From positions 144,791 to 208,790 of the forward strand of contig NZ_PNFA01000009.1 of the NCBI RefSeq assembly GCF_002970975.1: a DNA stretch of 64,000 nt. Reading direction: 5' to 3'. Positions 40,870 to 48,532 of this stretch are shown one piece after another. Each line of letters starts with the position of its first letter. Position 1 is the stretch's first letter. Position numbers and translations under genes: made by a program. Source of the stretch: Microbacterium halophytorum (lineage in GTDB: Bacteria > Actinomycetota > Actinomycetes > Actinomycetales > Microbacteriaceae). The notes under the pieces were generated by a model. It was not told where the DNA came from. It ran no database searches and saw only the letters and a list, made by a program, of their open reading frames with translations.

Positions 40870-41263
40870 GGAGCCTCCCGACGGTGATGTGGGGCGCGGA
40901 CGCTCGCCCAATGGTCATGGTTCCGGCTCGGATCCGGCCGAGGCGTGGGCGGGTCAGGTCTTCGACTTCGCGCTCGAGCATCAGCGGACGGATGCGAGCG
41001 ACGAGGTCGGAGAGCGTTCGGCGAGCGCCGGGCCAGTCGATCAGTTCGGCGACCTGCGGCACCGTCAGGCGCGGATGGTCGGCGAGCACGTCGCGCACGG
41101 CGGGCTCGTACTCCTCGGCCATCGAGGGGCGGCGGTACGTGTCGGCGGCGTCGGGGTCGAGGGCGCGACGGATGGTGTTGCGGCCGGCGCCGAGCTCACG
41201 AGCTGTGCCGCGGATCGTGCCGGCGACGTCGAACATGCGCCGGATCTGCTCGCGGTCGCGCAT
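40808..41263 (-). CDS. HTH protein resembling the IstA transposase DNA-binding region
   Basis: 151 aa. FDVAGTIRGTARELGAGRNTIRRAL is a resolvase-type helix-turn-helix. YRRPSMAEEYEPAVRDVLADHPRLTVPQVAEL and TLSDLVARIRPLM that follow mirror the N-terminal region of IS21 IstA, but the DDE catalytic domain is absent. GGAGG precedes the ATG. Directly before the small terminase, it may assist DNA recognition during packaging; it overlaps that gene by 62 nt in another frame. Confidence 0.65.
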   Translation of the reverse strand: MRDREQIRRMFDVAGTIRGTARELGAGRNTIRRALDPDAADTYRRPSMAEEYEPAVRDVLADHPRLTVPQVAELIDWPGARRTLSDLVARIRPLMLEREVEDLTRPRLGRIRAGTMTIGRASAPHITVGRLRDREAEDPREAGLPAAGTPA

Positions 41264-41420
41264 CGTGCCTCCCGGACGGGCGTTCGAACCTGGGTCCGTT
41301 TTCACCGCCCGCGCATCCGCCGGAGAGGTACCCGGTCGCGCGCTCGGGGGGAGAGGGCGAGCCCCGCCCGCCCTGTCCCCCTCCCGCGGGCTCTGGATTT
41401 TTCTTCGACGCGAGTGACGG

Positions 41421-41855
41421 TCACCAGTCGGTCGATGTCGCGCCGAGCGTCGGTGTCGGCTCGGCGAGGGCCGGCCACCCGGGGAAGTCGGGCACCTGGT
41501 CGCGTCGGTCGAAGCTCGCGAACCATCGGTCGATGCCGCGGAGGGTGCCGGCGACGCCGGGCCGGTCGCGGTGTCGGACTCGGCGCTTGAGCTCGTCGCG
41601 ATCGGCGAGCAGCAGGAAGGTGTGGGTCGCGGCCGCGAGCTCGGCCGCTGTCCGTCGTGCGTTCGATGTCGCGCCGGAGCGGATGATCACGGCACGAGCG
41701 CCCGGCAAGACGGCCAGAGCACGGAGAGCATCGCGGAACTGCTTCTCGGATGTCCACTGGTCGTCGTCGCGATCGAACACCGGCAGGCCAGAGGCGCGGG
41801 CGGCGGTCGTCTTGCCGGCGCCTGGCGGCCCGCACAGGATGACGACCTGGCGCAT
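41421..41855 (-). CDS. P-loop kinase (AAA_33-type, polynucleotide/nucleoside kinase-like)
   Basis: 144 aa. Walker A GPPGAGKTT at residues 9-17, DRDD after strand 2, and an Arg-rich lid (RDELKRRVRHRDRPG). This is the small zeta/AAA_33 fold used by polynucleotide 5'-kinases. Substrate not determinable. The start overlaps the HNH stop by one base (TGATG), so the two are translationally coupled; both may act on DNA ends. Confidence 0.75.
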   Translation of the reverse strand: MRQVVILCGPPGAGKTTAARASGLPVFDRDDDQWTSEKQFRDALRALAVLPGARAVIIRSGATSNARRTAAELAAATHTFLLLADRDELKRRVRHRDRPGVAGTLRGIDRWFASFDRRDQVPDFPGWPALAEPTPTLGATSTDW

Positions 41856-42157
41856 CACCACTCCTGCGACGTTGCGCCGAGGATGCCGGCCGTTCCGTCG
41901 GGACCGTCGGCGTAGTTGCAACTGGCATGCGCCGGCGCCCAGTTCGACGGGTCCCAGGTCAGTTCAGGGAATCGCTTCCGTGACTTCACGTGCTGCACGG
42001 TGCACGCGTCAGGGTGCGGCTTCTCGAGCGAGTAGTCGACCTTCTGCCGGCAGATGCAGCACGGCGTGCGGTTGCGGCGGCCGGCGGTCTTCACCCGGCG
42101 GAGCGCGTCTTGGGCTCGACGCCCGCTCCACGCGGGGATGCTCGCCCCGTTGTCCAT
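41855..42157 (-). CDS. HNH endonuclease
   Basis: 100 aa with two CxxC-type zinc pairs, CCICRQ at residues 33-38 and ASCNYADG near the C-terminus, and the HNH core DACTVQHVKSRKRF ... DPSNWAPAHASCN. HNH proteins next to the terminase genes support DNA cleavage at cos or headful sites in many siphophages. First gene of the late minus-strand operon, preceded by GGGGGAG. Confidence 0.85.
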   Translation of the reverse strand: MDNGASIPAWSGRRAQDALRRVKTAGRRNRTPCCICRQKVDYSLEKPHPDACTVQHVKSRKRFPELTWDPSNWAPAHASCNYADGPDGTAGILGATSQEW

Positions 42158-42251
42158 CGCTCCCCCAGCCGATGCGTGCCGGCCCCGGCGGTCCTGTCAT
42201 CCCGCCGAGGCCGGCCCGGTCCGATTCCCCAATCGATGGAGCCAACGCGAA

Positions 42252-42277
42252 AGCCCGGCTCCCTCAGGGGCCGGGCT
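42252..42277 (-). terminator. Terminator at the end of the early operon
   Basis: AGCCCGGC / GCCGGGCT with an inner CCCT/AGGG, followed on the minus strand by TTTCGCG. It separates the early operon (last gene ends 42341) from the HNH-led late genes, so passage may need antitermination or a separate late promoter; no antiterminator gene is recognised. Confidence 0.7.
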
Positions 42278-42340
42278 CTCACAGTTTGCGCTCATCCTTA
42301 TCTTGGGGTGTGAAGACGGGGCCAACGCAAGCGCGTCTCG

Positions 42341-42571
42341 CTACGGCGTGTCGCGCACTCGGTTGCGTAGACGCTGCGCGTGCACGGGGTTCGCGCGTAG
42401 GTGGATCCGCTTGTGCTTCATCAGTTCCTCCTCGTGCACGACGCGGTGCCCCTTGTCGTTCAGCGTCGTGACCATCCCGGCTGCTCGCCAGTTGTGGAGC
42501 GACCGCACCGAGCGGCCCGCGACCTTGGCCGCCTGCCGGAACGTGAGCATCCGCGGCGCACCCACGGTCAC
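42341..42571 (-). CDS. MerR/AlpA-like helix-turn-helix protein
   Basis: 76 aa. TFRQAAKVAGRSVRSLHNWRAAGMVTTLNDKGHRVVHEEEL is an excisionase/MerR-like winged helix motif. The C-terminus is basic (KHKRIHLRANPVHAQRLRNRVR). Last gene of the early operon, overlapping its neighbour by 4 bp. A regulator of late genes is plausible from position. Confidence 0.72.
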   Translation of the reverse strand: MTVGAPRMLTFRQAAKVAGRSVRSLHNWRAAGMVTTLNDKGHRVVHEEELMKHKRIHLRANPVHAQRLRNRVRDTP

Positions 42572-43254
42572 GCCGCCTTACTCAGTTCGACGTAGCCCTG
42601 CCCGCACGCCGTGCAGCGCCCGACTCCGTGCGCCTTCGTGCGCGAGACAAGCTCGGCCCACTCGACCACGACCGCGACCTCGCCACAGGTGCGGCACTGC
42701 CGACGCAGCGGCCGGGATCGCTGCACCCTGTCGACGAGGTAGCGCGATCGGAGCTTGCGGACGAGAACGCACAGCCGCTCGGCCTCGACCCGAAGGTCAT
42801 CCCGTCCCGAGATCAGATCCGCACGGCGACCGATCCACTGCGTCACGTCGGAGGCCTCGTCGTACGCGGTCGCCTCGTCGAGTGAGACGTGCACGCCGGC
42901 GACGAGATGGCCACGGAAGATCGAGGTCATACCCGGCATCGCCGACACGGCGATCACGCCGGCGTGCTCGTCCCACTCCCCCAGTTCCTCGAACCATCCT
43001 TCGACGGTCGCTCCGAAGCGGGCCAGCTCTCGCCACAGGTCGTCAGCGTCGTCGATCGCTTCGACGTTCAGAGGCGCCGGCGACCCGTCAGCGCCCGAGC
43101 CGGACACGACCTCGCGGTCATATCGAGCAGCCCTCAACGGAACACGAAGGGCGAGGATCGCGCCCATCAGCGTCGGGATCTCCCCCAGGTGCCAGCGCAG
43201 GCGCTCGGCCCAGGTCGACCACGACGGGTCCATCGACATCAGGTCATTCGGCAC
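42568..43254 (-). CDS. Phage protein with C-terminal zinc ribbon
   Basis: 228 aa. Helical N-terminal and middle parts and a C-terminal zinc ribbon made of CRTCGE and CTACGQ separated by about 20 residues. GTG start at 43254, six bases after CGGAGG. Zinc ribbons of this kind occur in DNA-binding replication proteins; exact role unknown. Confidence 0.7.
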   Translation of the reverse strand: MPNDLMSMDPSWSTWAERLRWHLGEIPTLMGAILALRVPLRAARYDREVVSGSGADGSPAPLNVEAIDDADDLWRELARFGATVEGWFEELGEWDEHAGVIAVSAMPGMTSIFRGHLVAGVHVSLDEATAYDEASDVTQWIGRRADLISGRDDLRVEAERLCVLVRKLRSRYLVDRVQRSRPLRRQCRTCGEVAVVVEWAELVSRTKAHGVGRCTACGQGYVELSKAA

Positions 43255-43279
43255 AGCAGCCTCCGCTCTCGTCGCATGG

Positions 43280-43996
43280 TCAGAAGGGAATCTCGTCGTC
43301 CGGGAGATAGCCCGGCAGGTTCGGGTCGTCGAGCGCGTCGGCAGGACGGAACCGGGGCCGGCGCCCTCCACGGGCCGACGCGGACGGGGCCGAGCGCGGC
43401 GAAGGCGTCGGCCGTGGGACGACTGGTGGGTCGTCGTCGGGATCGATGCCGTGCGTGACCTCGAAGTGCCAGGTGGTCCATTCCATCCGTGCATCCCGAC
43501 ACTCGACGCAGGACTCCCCACCGCTGCCGTTCGTCGGAGCATGCTCGGGGCAGAACCGAGGCGGAGGCTTCCGGTACGACGAGCGGCGCGGCGGCACGGC
43601 CCTCGCGCCCTCGCTCGCTCTCTGCTCTCCCTCTCTCCCTACCGTCGCTATGTGTTCGCTGTGAGCAGGCTGTGCAGGCTCGGCGGCCGGCGTGACCGCG
43701 GCCGCGACGTCGAGCGAGACGAGGTACCGCTCGCGCCCGTCCGTGCCCACCAGCGTCGACAAGAATCCGACCTCCTCGAGCGCCAGAACGTCCAGCGTCA
43801 GGCTGTCGATCGTCACTGTCTCGTCGAACGGGAACACGCGCTGCTTGATCTGCGGCAGACTCAGCCGCGTCGGCTCGCTCGGGTGCGCCCGCATCGTCAG
43901 CACGACCGCCAAGAGCCGCGCCGAGATCGGCAGCAGGCTCATCTCCTCGGCCGTCAGCGAGGCGAGCGAGGGTTGCAGGTGAGGGCCCGTATTCAT
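43280..43996 (-). CDS. Winged-helix-like phage replication protein with SSB-type acidic tip
   Basis: 238 aa. Residues 8-95 look like a winged helix (AEEMSLLPISARLLAVVLTMRAHP ... QIKQRVFPF ... LDVLALEEVGFLSTL). The middle has zinc-type cysteines (FCPEH, CVECRD). The protein ends DDEIPF, like the DDDIPF tip of single-stranded-DNA-binding proteins that recruits replication partners. GAAGGAG lies 9 bases before the ATG. In the early operon next to a DnaN-like gene, it may load or connect replication proteins. Confidence 0.72.
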   Translation of the reverse strand: MNTGPHLQPSLASLTAEEMSLLPISARLLAVVLTMRAHPSEPTRLSLPQIKQRVFPFDETVTIDSLTLDVLALEEVGFLSTLVGTDGRERYLVSLDVAAAVTPAAEPAQPAHSEHIATVGREGEQRASEGARAVPPRRSSYRKPPPRFCPEHAPTNGSGGESCVECRDARMEWTTWHFEVTHGIDPDDDPPVVPRPTPSPRSAPSASARGGRRPRFRPADALDDPNLPGYLPDDEIPF

Positions 43997-44399
43997 ACCG
44001 GGTGACTCCTTCGTGGGCGATCATGTCGATGGCGATGTCGAGCGCTTGGGGCGCGACCGTGAAGCACTCCGTCCAGCCCTTCCCTTCGTGAGGGAGTACC
44101 GCGGACGCGTCAGCTCGCGAACGGAATGCCGGGTCGAACCACTCGTGCAGCACTGCGAGGGCCCCGGCCTCCCAGGACGCCGGCACCCCCTCCCAGAACC
44201 ACGCGATGAATGCGCCCGCCGCCTCGTGCTCGTTCAAGCGTCGTTCCCGCCAGGCACGGCCAACCTTGAGCACCATCGCCTCCGGGTAATAGACGACGTA
44301 GAATTTCGCCAGCTCCGGGATGTGAACCTTCCCCGTCGTCGGATCAATCCGTCGACCACGGGCGGTACGCGGCCAACCGCGGCGAGCGCGATCAGGCAT
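43995..44399 (-). CDS. Early phage protein whose frame lacks a normal stop
   Basis: About 135 aa (DRARRGWPRTARGRRIDP, HIPELAKFYVVYYPEAMVLKV, GAFIAWFWEGVPASWEAGALAVLHEWF). In this frame no stop occurs until 43239, far inside the next gene, whose frame carries the coding signal from 43996 on. A TGA overlapping the next ATG (ATGA) exists in a different frame. An indel near the 3' end, or a genuine long overlap, explains this; I end the call at the next gene start. Confidence 0.5.
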
Positions 44400-44793
44400 T
44401 GCTTTCCCTCTCAGACACGGAGTTTCCATCCACGTCGCGCCAAGCAATGACACCAGCCGGTGGATGCCAGTGGCCGTCCTCGCCGTACGACTCGCACAGT
44501 GCGCGCAAGTCGCCGCGAGCTACCAGTGCATAAGCCGCATCGCCGGGGATGTCGGCGAGGTCGAATCCCTCGACGACCGTAATCTCGCCAGTGCCCCACC
44601 CTAGGTAGGGAGGGCATCCCCACACGGCCGACGTTCCCGCGTCGTCTGCGCGGTCCAGGCGGTGCCGAGACGCATCCGGATCCTCACGCCAGATTTCTTC
44701 CCGCGTGCCCCAGACGACCGGGGCATCCACGATGGTCGAGTACGTGACGTAGAATTCCTCGTCGGGCTTCGGCTTGATGATGAACCTAGGCAT
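44392..44793 (-). CDS. Unknown early phage protein
   Basis: 133 aa, mixed alpha/beta and acidic. Start RFIIKPKPDEEFYVTYSTIVDAPVVWG; C-terminus ERESNA. Not recognised. It overlaps both neighbours by 8 nt, and its last codons supply the ribosome-binding site of the next gene. Confidence 0.65.
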   Translation of the reverse strand: MPRFIIKPKPDEEFYVTYSTIVDAPVVWGTREEIWREDPDASRHRLDRADDAGTSAVWGCPPYLGWGTGEITVVEGFDLADIPGDAAYALVARGDLRALCESYGEDGHWHPPAGVIAWRDVDGNSVSERESNA

Positions 44794-45283
44794 TGCTCTC
44801 CCTCTCGTTGGTCTCCCTTGTGTCAGCGAGGAATCGCCTGATCCGCTCGCGACGCTCCTCAGGTGTGAGCACCGGGTAACGGACGGCCCCGGGCTGCCCC
44901 GGACCGTTGCTACCCGTGCACGGGTTGCCGTGGTGCTCGGCGTGCGGGCACCGCTTGTTCCCGCACGACTCGCACAGGACCATGAACTGGACCGTGTTGT
45001 GAGGGAACGGCTTGTCCTCGATCTCACGGGAGATGCACTGGTAGCAGCCGCACCGCTTCTCTGGCGCGGGACTGTAGGCCTCCCCGTGTGCGAACGCGAG
45101 GTACTGGCGATCGATCCAGTCGCCACGCAGCTCGGCGTACTCGATCACGTCGGCCAGGCGCTCGTGTGATTCGGCGCCCCAGCCGCACGCCTCGCTGATG
45201 TTCTCTTCCCCGCGTCTCGCGCAAACGTCGGCCAGCATCCGGAGCCTGCGCGCTTCCGCCCTCAGCTCGTCAGGACTGAGCAT
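44786..45283 (-). CDS. Cysteine-rich early phage protein
   Basis: 165 aa. N-terminal helices (LSPDELRAEARRLRMLADVCARRGEENI) then a metal-binding region with CGCYQC, CESCGNKRC and HAEHHGNPC, suited to two zinc sites. C-terminus ERESNA, the same six residues as the next protein. No family recognised; DNA or RNA binding is possible. Confidence 0.65.
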   Translation of the reverse strand: MLSPDELRAEARRLRMLADVCARRGEENISEACGWGAESHERLADVIEYAELRGDWIDRQYLAFAHGEAYSPAPEKRCGCYQCISREIEDKPFPHNTVQFMVLCESCGNKRCPHAEHHGNPCTGSNGPGQPGAVRYPVLTPEERRERIRRFLADTRETNERESNA

Positions 45284-46043
45284 CGTGATCGCCCGTCCCG
45301 GTGGCCTCGCCGTATGGCACTGCGGAGTGGAGGAGGCTCGGCTGGATGAGTGCTCGCGCCGTACCGCTGCCGTTGGTGATGATGAGCGGCTTGGCCTTGG
45401 TCGCCCCCTTGCGCGGGATGGTGAAACGCATCGGCGCAAACGAGTCCGTGTTGAGCCACTTCGTCGCGGCTATCAGCTTGGTGTCGAGGCTGATGTCTCG
45501 GAGGACGTCGCCGTCGCCGTCGACGTCGTCCGCCACGTTTGCGAAGAGCGTGGTCAGCTTGTCGAAGAACCCCGGGGTCGTGAGACGGACCTGGGCGACT
45601 TCGTACGTGAGTCGGTCGGCATCGGGGTCGTTCCCGTCCGCGAGGATCTCGAACGTGATCGTTCCGCATGCGGAGCGCGGAATGCGCCCCGTGTGGCCCT
45701 TCGGGAGCGGTTCGGGGTCCGTCCAGGACAGTACGACCACCTGCTCGCGGTAGAGCGCGGCAGGCGTGTGCCACGACCGCAGGAGCCGCTTGGCGTGCTG
45801 CACGTCGACCAGGAACTGGCCCGTCGTTTCGGCGTCGTCGATCGTGACGTACAGCTGGTGGACGCGGTACCGGTCGGTCGCAGTCGCCGTTACGCGGCCG
45901 CCAGCCACCGTCACGTGCACGGCACGCAGCATCGGAGTGACGTCGTCGGTCGATGCTGCGGCGAGTGCGCCTCGGATCAGCCATTCGGCTTCGTGGCGGG
46001 GCAGGCGGATCGAGCCTGTAGCGCTGGGTGTGTCGGTGGTCAT
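45270..46043 (-). CDS. Phage sliding-clamp-like (DnaN-related) protein
   Basis: 257 aa. MLRAVHVTVAGGRVTATATDRYRVHQLYV closely follows the DnaN pattern (internal beta strand, ATDRYRLA). Later segments FLVDVQHAKRLLRSW and RLTTPGFFDKLTTLF fit the repeated clamp domain. It is shorter than bacterial DnaN (about 370 aa, three domains), so it would have two domains or act as a clamp modulator. No phage polymerase is visible, so it may work with host polymerase III. Confidence 0.65.
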   Translation of the reverse strand: MTTDTPSATGSIRLPRHEAEWLIRGALAAASTDDVTPMLRAVHVTVAGGRVTATATDRYRVHQLYVTIDDAETTGQFLVDVQHAKRLLRSWHTPAALYREQVVVLSWTDPEPLPKGHTGRIPRSACGTITFEILADGNDPDADRLTYEVAQVRLTTPGFFDKLTTLFANVADDVDGDGDVLRDISLDTKLIAATKWLNTDSFAPMRFTIPRKGATKAKPLIITNGSGTARALIQPSLLHSAVPYGEATGTGDHDAQS

Positions 46044-46489
46044 CGGTCTACTCCTCTGCTGGCCATGTGGTCGTCGATCAGGTCGCGCACTCGTTGCACG
46101 TCTCGTGTGTTGTTCTCGTCGAGCTCGGCGTCCGGGGTCGGCGAGATTCCCTCTTCGATCGCCGTGATCAGCGTCTCTGCGGTGGAAAGCTCGGCTTCGA
46201 GGCGGGCTGCGAGCGCTCGGGCTCGGTCGCGTTCGAGGTAGACCGTCATGTACGCCCACTCGGGACGGGCCTGCGCGGCGCGGAGACGGTCGGCTTCTTC
46301 GAGGGCCTTGGCCCATCCGATGGCGGCACGGTCTTTCGTCTGTTGCAGGCGCTCGATCTGGTCCGCAGCCGATCGGAGGAGCGTCGCGGCCTGCAGCAGC
46401 TCTCCTTCGAGGTCGTCTCGGGTTTCCTCGGTTGCCGCCGCGGCAGTTCGCAGGTGCTCAACGAGGCTGTCGGTCGTCATCGTGATCAT
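46040..46489 (-). CDS. Coiled-coil early phage protein
   Basis: 149 aa, almost entirely helical with heptad-like stretches (LLQAATLLRSAADQIERLQQTK; LEEADRLRAAQ; AARLEAELSTAETLIT). No catalytic motif. Overlaps both neighbours by 4 nt. Function unknown. Confidence 0.65.
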   Translation of the reverse strand: MITMTTDSLVEHLRTAAAATEETRDDLEGELLQAATLLRSAADQIERLQQTKDRAAIGWAKALEEADRLRAAQARPEWAYMTVYLERDRARALAARLEAELSTAETLITAIEEGISPTPDAELDENNTRDVQRVRDLIDDHMASRGVDR

Positions 46490-46734
46490 CGGGTCTTCCC
46501 CTTCGCCGGGAGCCTGTCGAGGGTTGTGCGCCACCAGACGCCGGCTCCGGCGTTGGTCTGCTCGAGTTCCACATCACCGGACCCGGTGAGTGTGCGGATC
46601 ACCCAGCGGCGGACCCGGTCGCCGTCGGGCAGCACGAGGACGTCGCCGACGCGCCACCGGGTCGACTTCGGCCTTGGTCCCTCGTCCCACAGGTCCGAGG
46701 GGCGGATGCGCGTGTCGACGTAGTCGGCAGGCAT
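46486..46734 (-). CDS. Small early phage protein
   Basis: 82 aa, beta-rich with an SH3-like look (RWRVGDVLVLPDGDRVRRWVIRTL ... VWWRTTLDRLP). Its ATG overlaps the previous TGA by one base. Unknown function. Confidence 0.62.
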   Translation of the reverse strand: MPADYVDTRIRPSDLWDEGPRPKSTRWRVGDVLVLPDGDRVRRWVIRTLTGSGDVELEQTNAGAGVWWRTTLDRLPAKGKTR

Positions 46735-46898
46735 CAGGCAGCCGCTCCGGTCGCGCCGGTCGCCGTGCCGCACGAGCAGGCGCACTGGCCGATCGAGTCG
46801 TCAGCAGCAAGTGCGATGCCGGCGCAGGCCTTGTGCTTGGTGTCTCGGCACTCGGGGCAGACAGGTGCGGGCTGGGCGGGCGTGGTGTCGAGGGGCAT
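46734..46898 (-). CDS. Very small zinc-knuckle-like protein
   Basis: 54 aa with CPEC (residues 14-17) and CACSC (39-43), enough for one zinc site, in an Ala/Thr-rich chain. Coupled by one-base overlap to the following gene. Unknown function. Confidence 0.58.
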   Translation of the reverse strand: MPLDTTPAQPAPVCPECRDTKHKACAGIALAADDSIGQCACSCGTATGATGAAA

Positions 46899-46900
46899 CG

Positions 46901-46984
46901 TCAGGCCTTCTTGTCGGTGTGGAGGATGGCAGCGCCGATGGCGATCGCGGCAGCGAAGACGGCGAAGATGAGCGGCAGGCTCAT
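46901..46984 (-). CDS. Single-span membrane miniprotein
   Basis: 27 aa: SLPLIFAVFAAAIAIGAAI is one membrane helix, then HTDKKA. It begins in an ATGA overlap with the ParB-like gene, as its neighbours do, which is the main reason to believe it. Possibly a superinfection-exclusion or membrane-modulating peptide; no evidence beyond topology. Confidence 0.5.
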   Translation of the reverse strand: MSLPLIFAVFAAAIAIGAAILHTDKKA

Positions 46985-48501
46985 GCGGCGCCCGTCTCGT
47001 CGGTGTCCACCGCGGCAGCGACGCGCTCTTCCGCGGCGGAGACGATCGCCTGCTCGACGTCGGAGAGCGTGTACCCCCAGTCGCGCAGCCGAGCGAGGTA
47101 CCGGGACGTGCGCGGGTCGCGGCCGAAGTCGTCCGCCTTCTCGTTCCCGACAACCGACTCGCTCGCCGCGACCGCCGCGGCGAGCGCGATGCGTGTGGGG
47201 TCGACGTGTTCGAGGTCCGATTCGAATGCGAGGCTTGCTCCTCTGACGAGTTCGCGGCCGGTCATGCGGTCGATCCGGTAGTTGCCGACGTAGTTCTCCG
47301 GGTCGAGGCTGAGGAGCTCGAGCGTGACCTTCTCGGTGTTGTGGCCGTGGAGGTGGCCGGCTGCGCGGAGCATGTCGCCTGCGATGTACCGGCGGTGCGT
47401 GTCGTCGTACTTGGCGCCGCGGGCGAGGAGTGTGTCGCGGAGCCATTCGCGGCGGACGGCGGTTGCGGCGATCATCGCTTTCTTCGCTTCGCGCTTGGCG
47501 CGGCGTTCCTCCTTGATCGCTTCCTTGTCTTCGTCGGTCTGCGGCCGGTTGCCGAGGTTGCCCCACCGGTCGAGGAAGCCCTGGGCCTTCCAGCCGTCGA
47601 CGTACAGGTCGACGCGGTGCCCGCGGTCCTCGGGGGCTCCGTCGGCGCTGTAGCCCTTGACGATGAACGCGTGGACGTTCGTCGCGCCGGCGAGGTCGGG
47701 CTCGTCGCCGATCGGCCGCTTCTCCTCGTCGTCGGCCGGATACAGGCGGTGCACGGGTGCGACGCTGTCGGGCATGTCCTGCCATGCGGTGACGGGCGTG
47801 TAGCCCGCGGCGCGGGCGTCGTCGATGAGACGTGCCACGACCGCCGCGTCTGCGCGGTCGTCGCGGAGCCGCTGTGCGACGTGGGGCAGCTGGTCTGGGT
47901 TCGTCGTCGCCGTCTCCGCCAGGCGGTCCTGCGCTTCCTGGTCGCCATCGAACTCGGCCAGGAGCGCCGCCTGGTCGAGCGTCAGCGAGAACTCGGACGC
48001 GGCCGACGTCGCCGCCTCCGACCCCGCGACCGCGAGCGCCGTCTCAATCGTCTTCCGTGACCGGTTCGTCTTCCGAGCGACCCGCTCGACGTTGATGTCG
48101 CCCGCGCTCATATGGAACAGGGCGAGCTGCTTGTACGCGGCCGCGGTCTCGGCCGTCGACAGTTCCGACCGCTGCTCGTTCTCGGCGAGCTGGCTGATGA
48201 TGCGGAGCTCCTCGGCGCGGTCGCCCTCGGCCGCGCTGCGCGGCTTGACGATCACGTGCACGACGTCGTGCCCGATCTCCAACGCGGCCGACGTGCGACG
48301 CTGACCCATCGTGATGTGCACGAGGCCTTCGTCGTCGCGCCACCCGACCGGGGGCTGATGGATGCCGTACTGGCGGATCGACGAGATGAAGCTCTTGTCG
48401 AGATTGATGTCGCGCCGCACGTTCGGGTCGATGACGAGCTTGTCGCTCTCGACGGTGACGAGCTCGCCCGGCGCAGTGTGCGGGTCGTAGGTGGTAGCCA
48501 T
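46981..48501 (-). CDS. ParB-like nuclease-domain protein
   Basis: 506 aa. Residues 20-110 are a ParB/Srx-like domain (DPNVRRDINLDKSFISSIRQYGIHQPPVG, then VHITMGQRRTSAALEIGHD). A ParB helix-turn-helix follows (ERVARKTNRSRKTIETAL). The C-terminal half is helical and long for the family. No ParA is encoded, so a partition system is unlikely. Phage ParB-domain proteins may act as DNA-binding regulators, CTPases or nucleases. GAAGGAC precedes the ATG. Confidence 0.82.
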   Translation of the reverse strand: MATTYDPHTAPGELVTVESDKLVIDPNVRRDINLDKSFISSIRQYGIHQPPVGWRDDEGLVHITMGQRRTSAALEIGHDVVHVIVKPRSAAEGDRAEELRIISQLAENEQRSELSTAETAAAYKQLALFHMSAGDINVERVARKTNRSRKTIETALAVAGSEAATSAASEFSLTLDQAALLAEFDGDQEAQDRLAETATTNPDQLPHVAQRLRDDRADAAVVARLIDDARAAGYTPVTAWQDMPDSVAPVHRLYPADDEEKRPIGDEPDLAGATNVHAFIVKGYSADGAPEDRGHRVDLYVDGWKAQGFLDRWGNLGNRPQTDEDKEAIKEERRAKREAKKAMIAATAVRREWLRDTLLARGAKYDDTHRRYIAGDMLRAAGHLHGHNTEKVTLELLSLDPENYVGNYRIDRMTGRELVRGASLAFESDLEHVDPTRIALAAAVAASESVVGNEKADDFGRDPRTSRYLARLRDWGYTLSDVEQAIVSAAEERVAAAVDTDETGAA

Positions 48502-48532
48502 GCTGGGGTGTCCTTCGTGGTCGATGGGGTGA

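Noticed and set aside
46981..48501. Evidence for a phage-plasmid with a ParAB partition system
   Set aside because: No ParA and no visible parS array, while integrase and both attachment sites are present.
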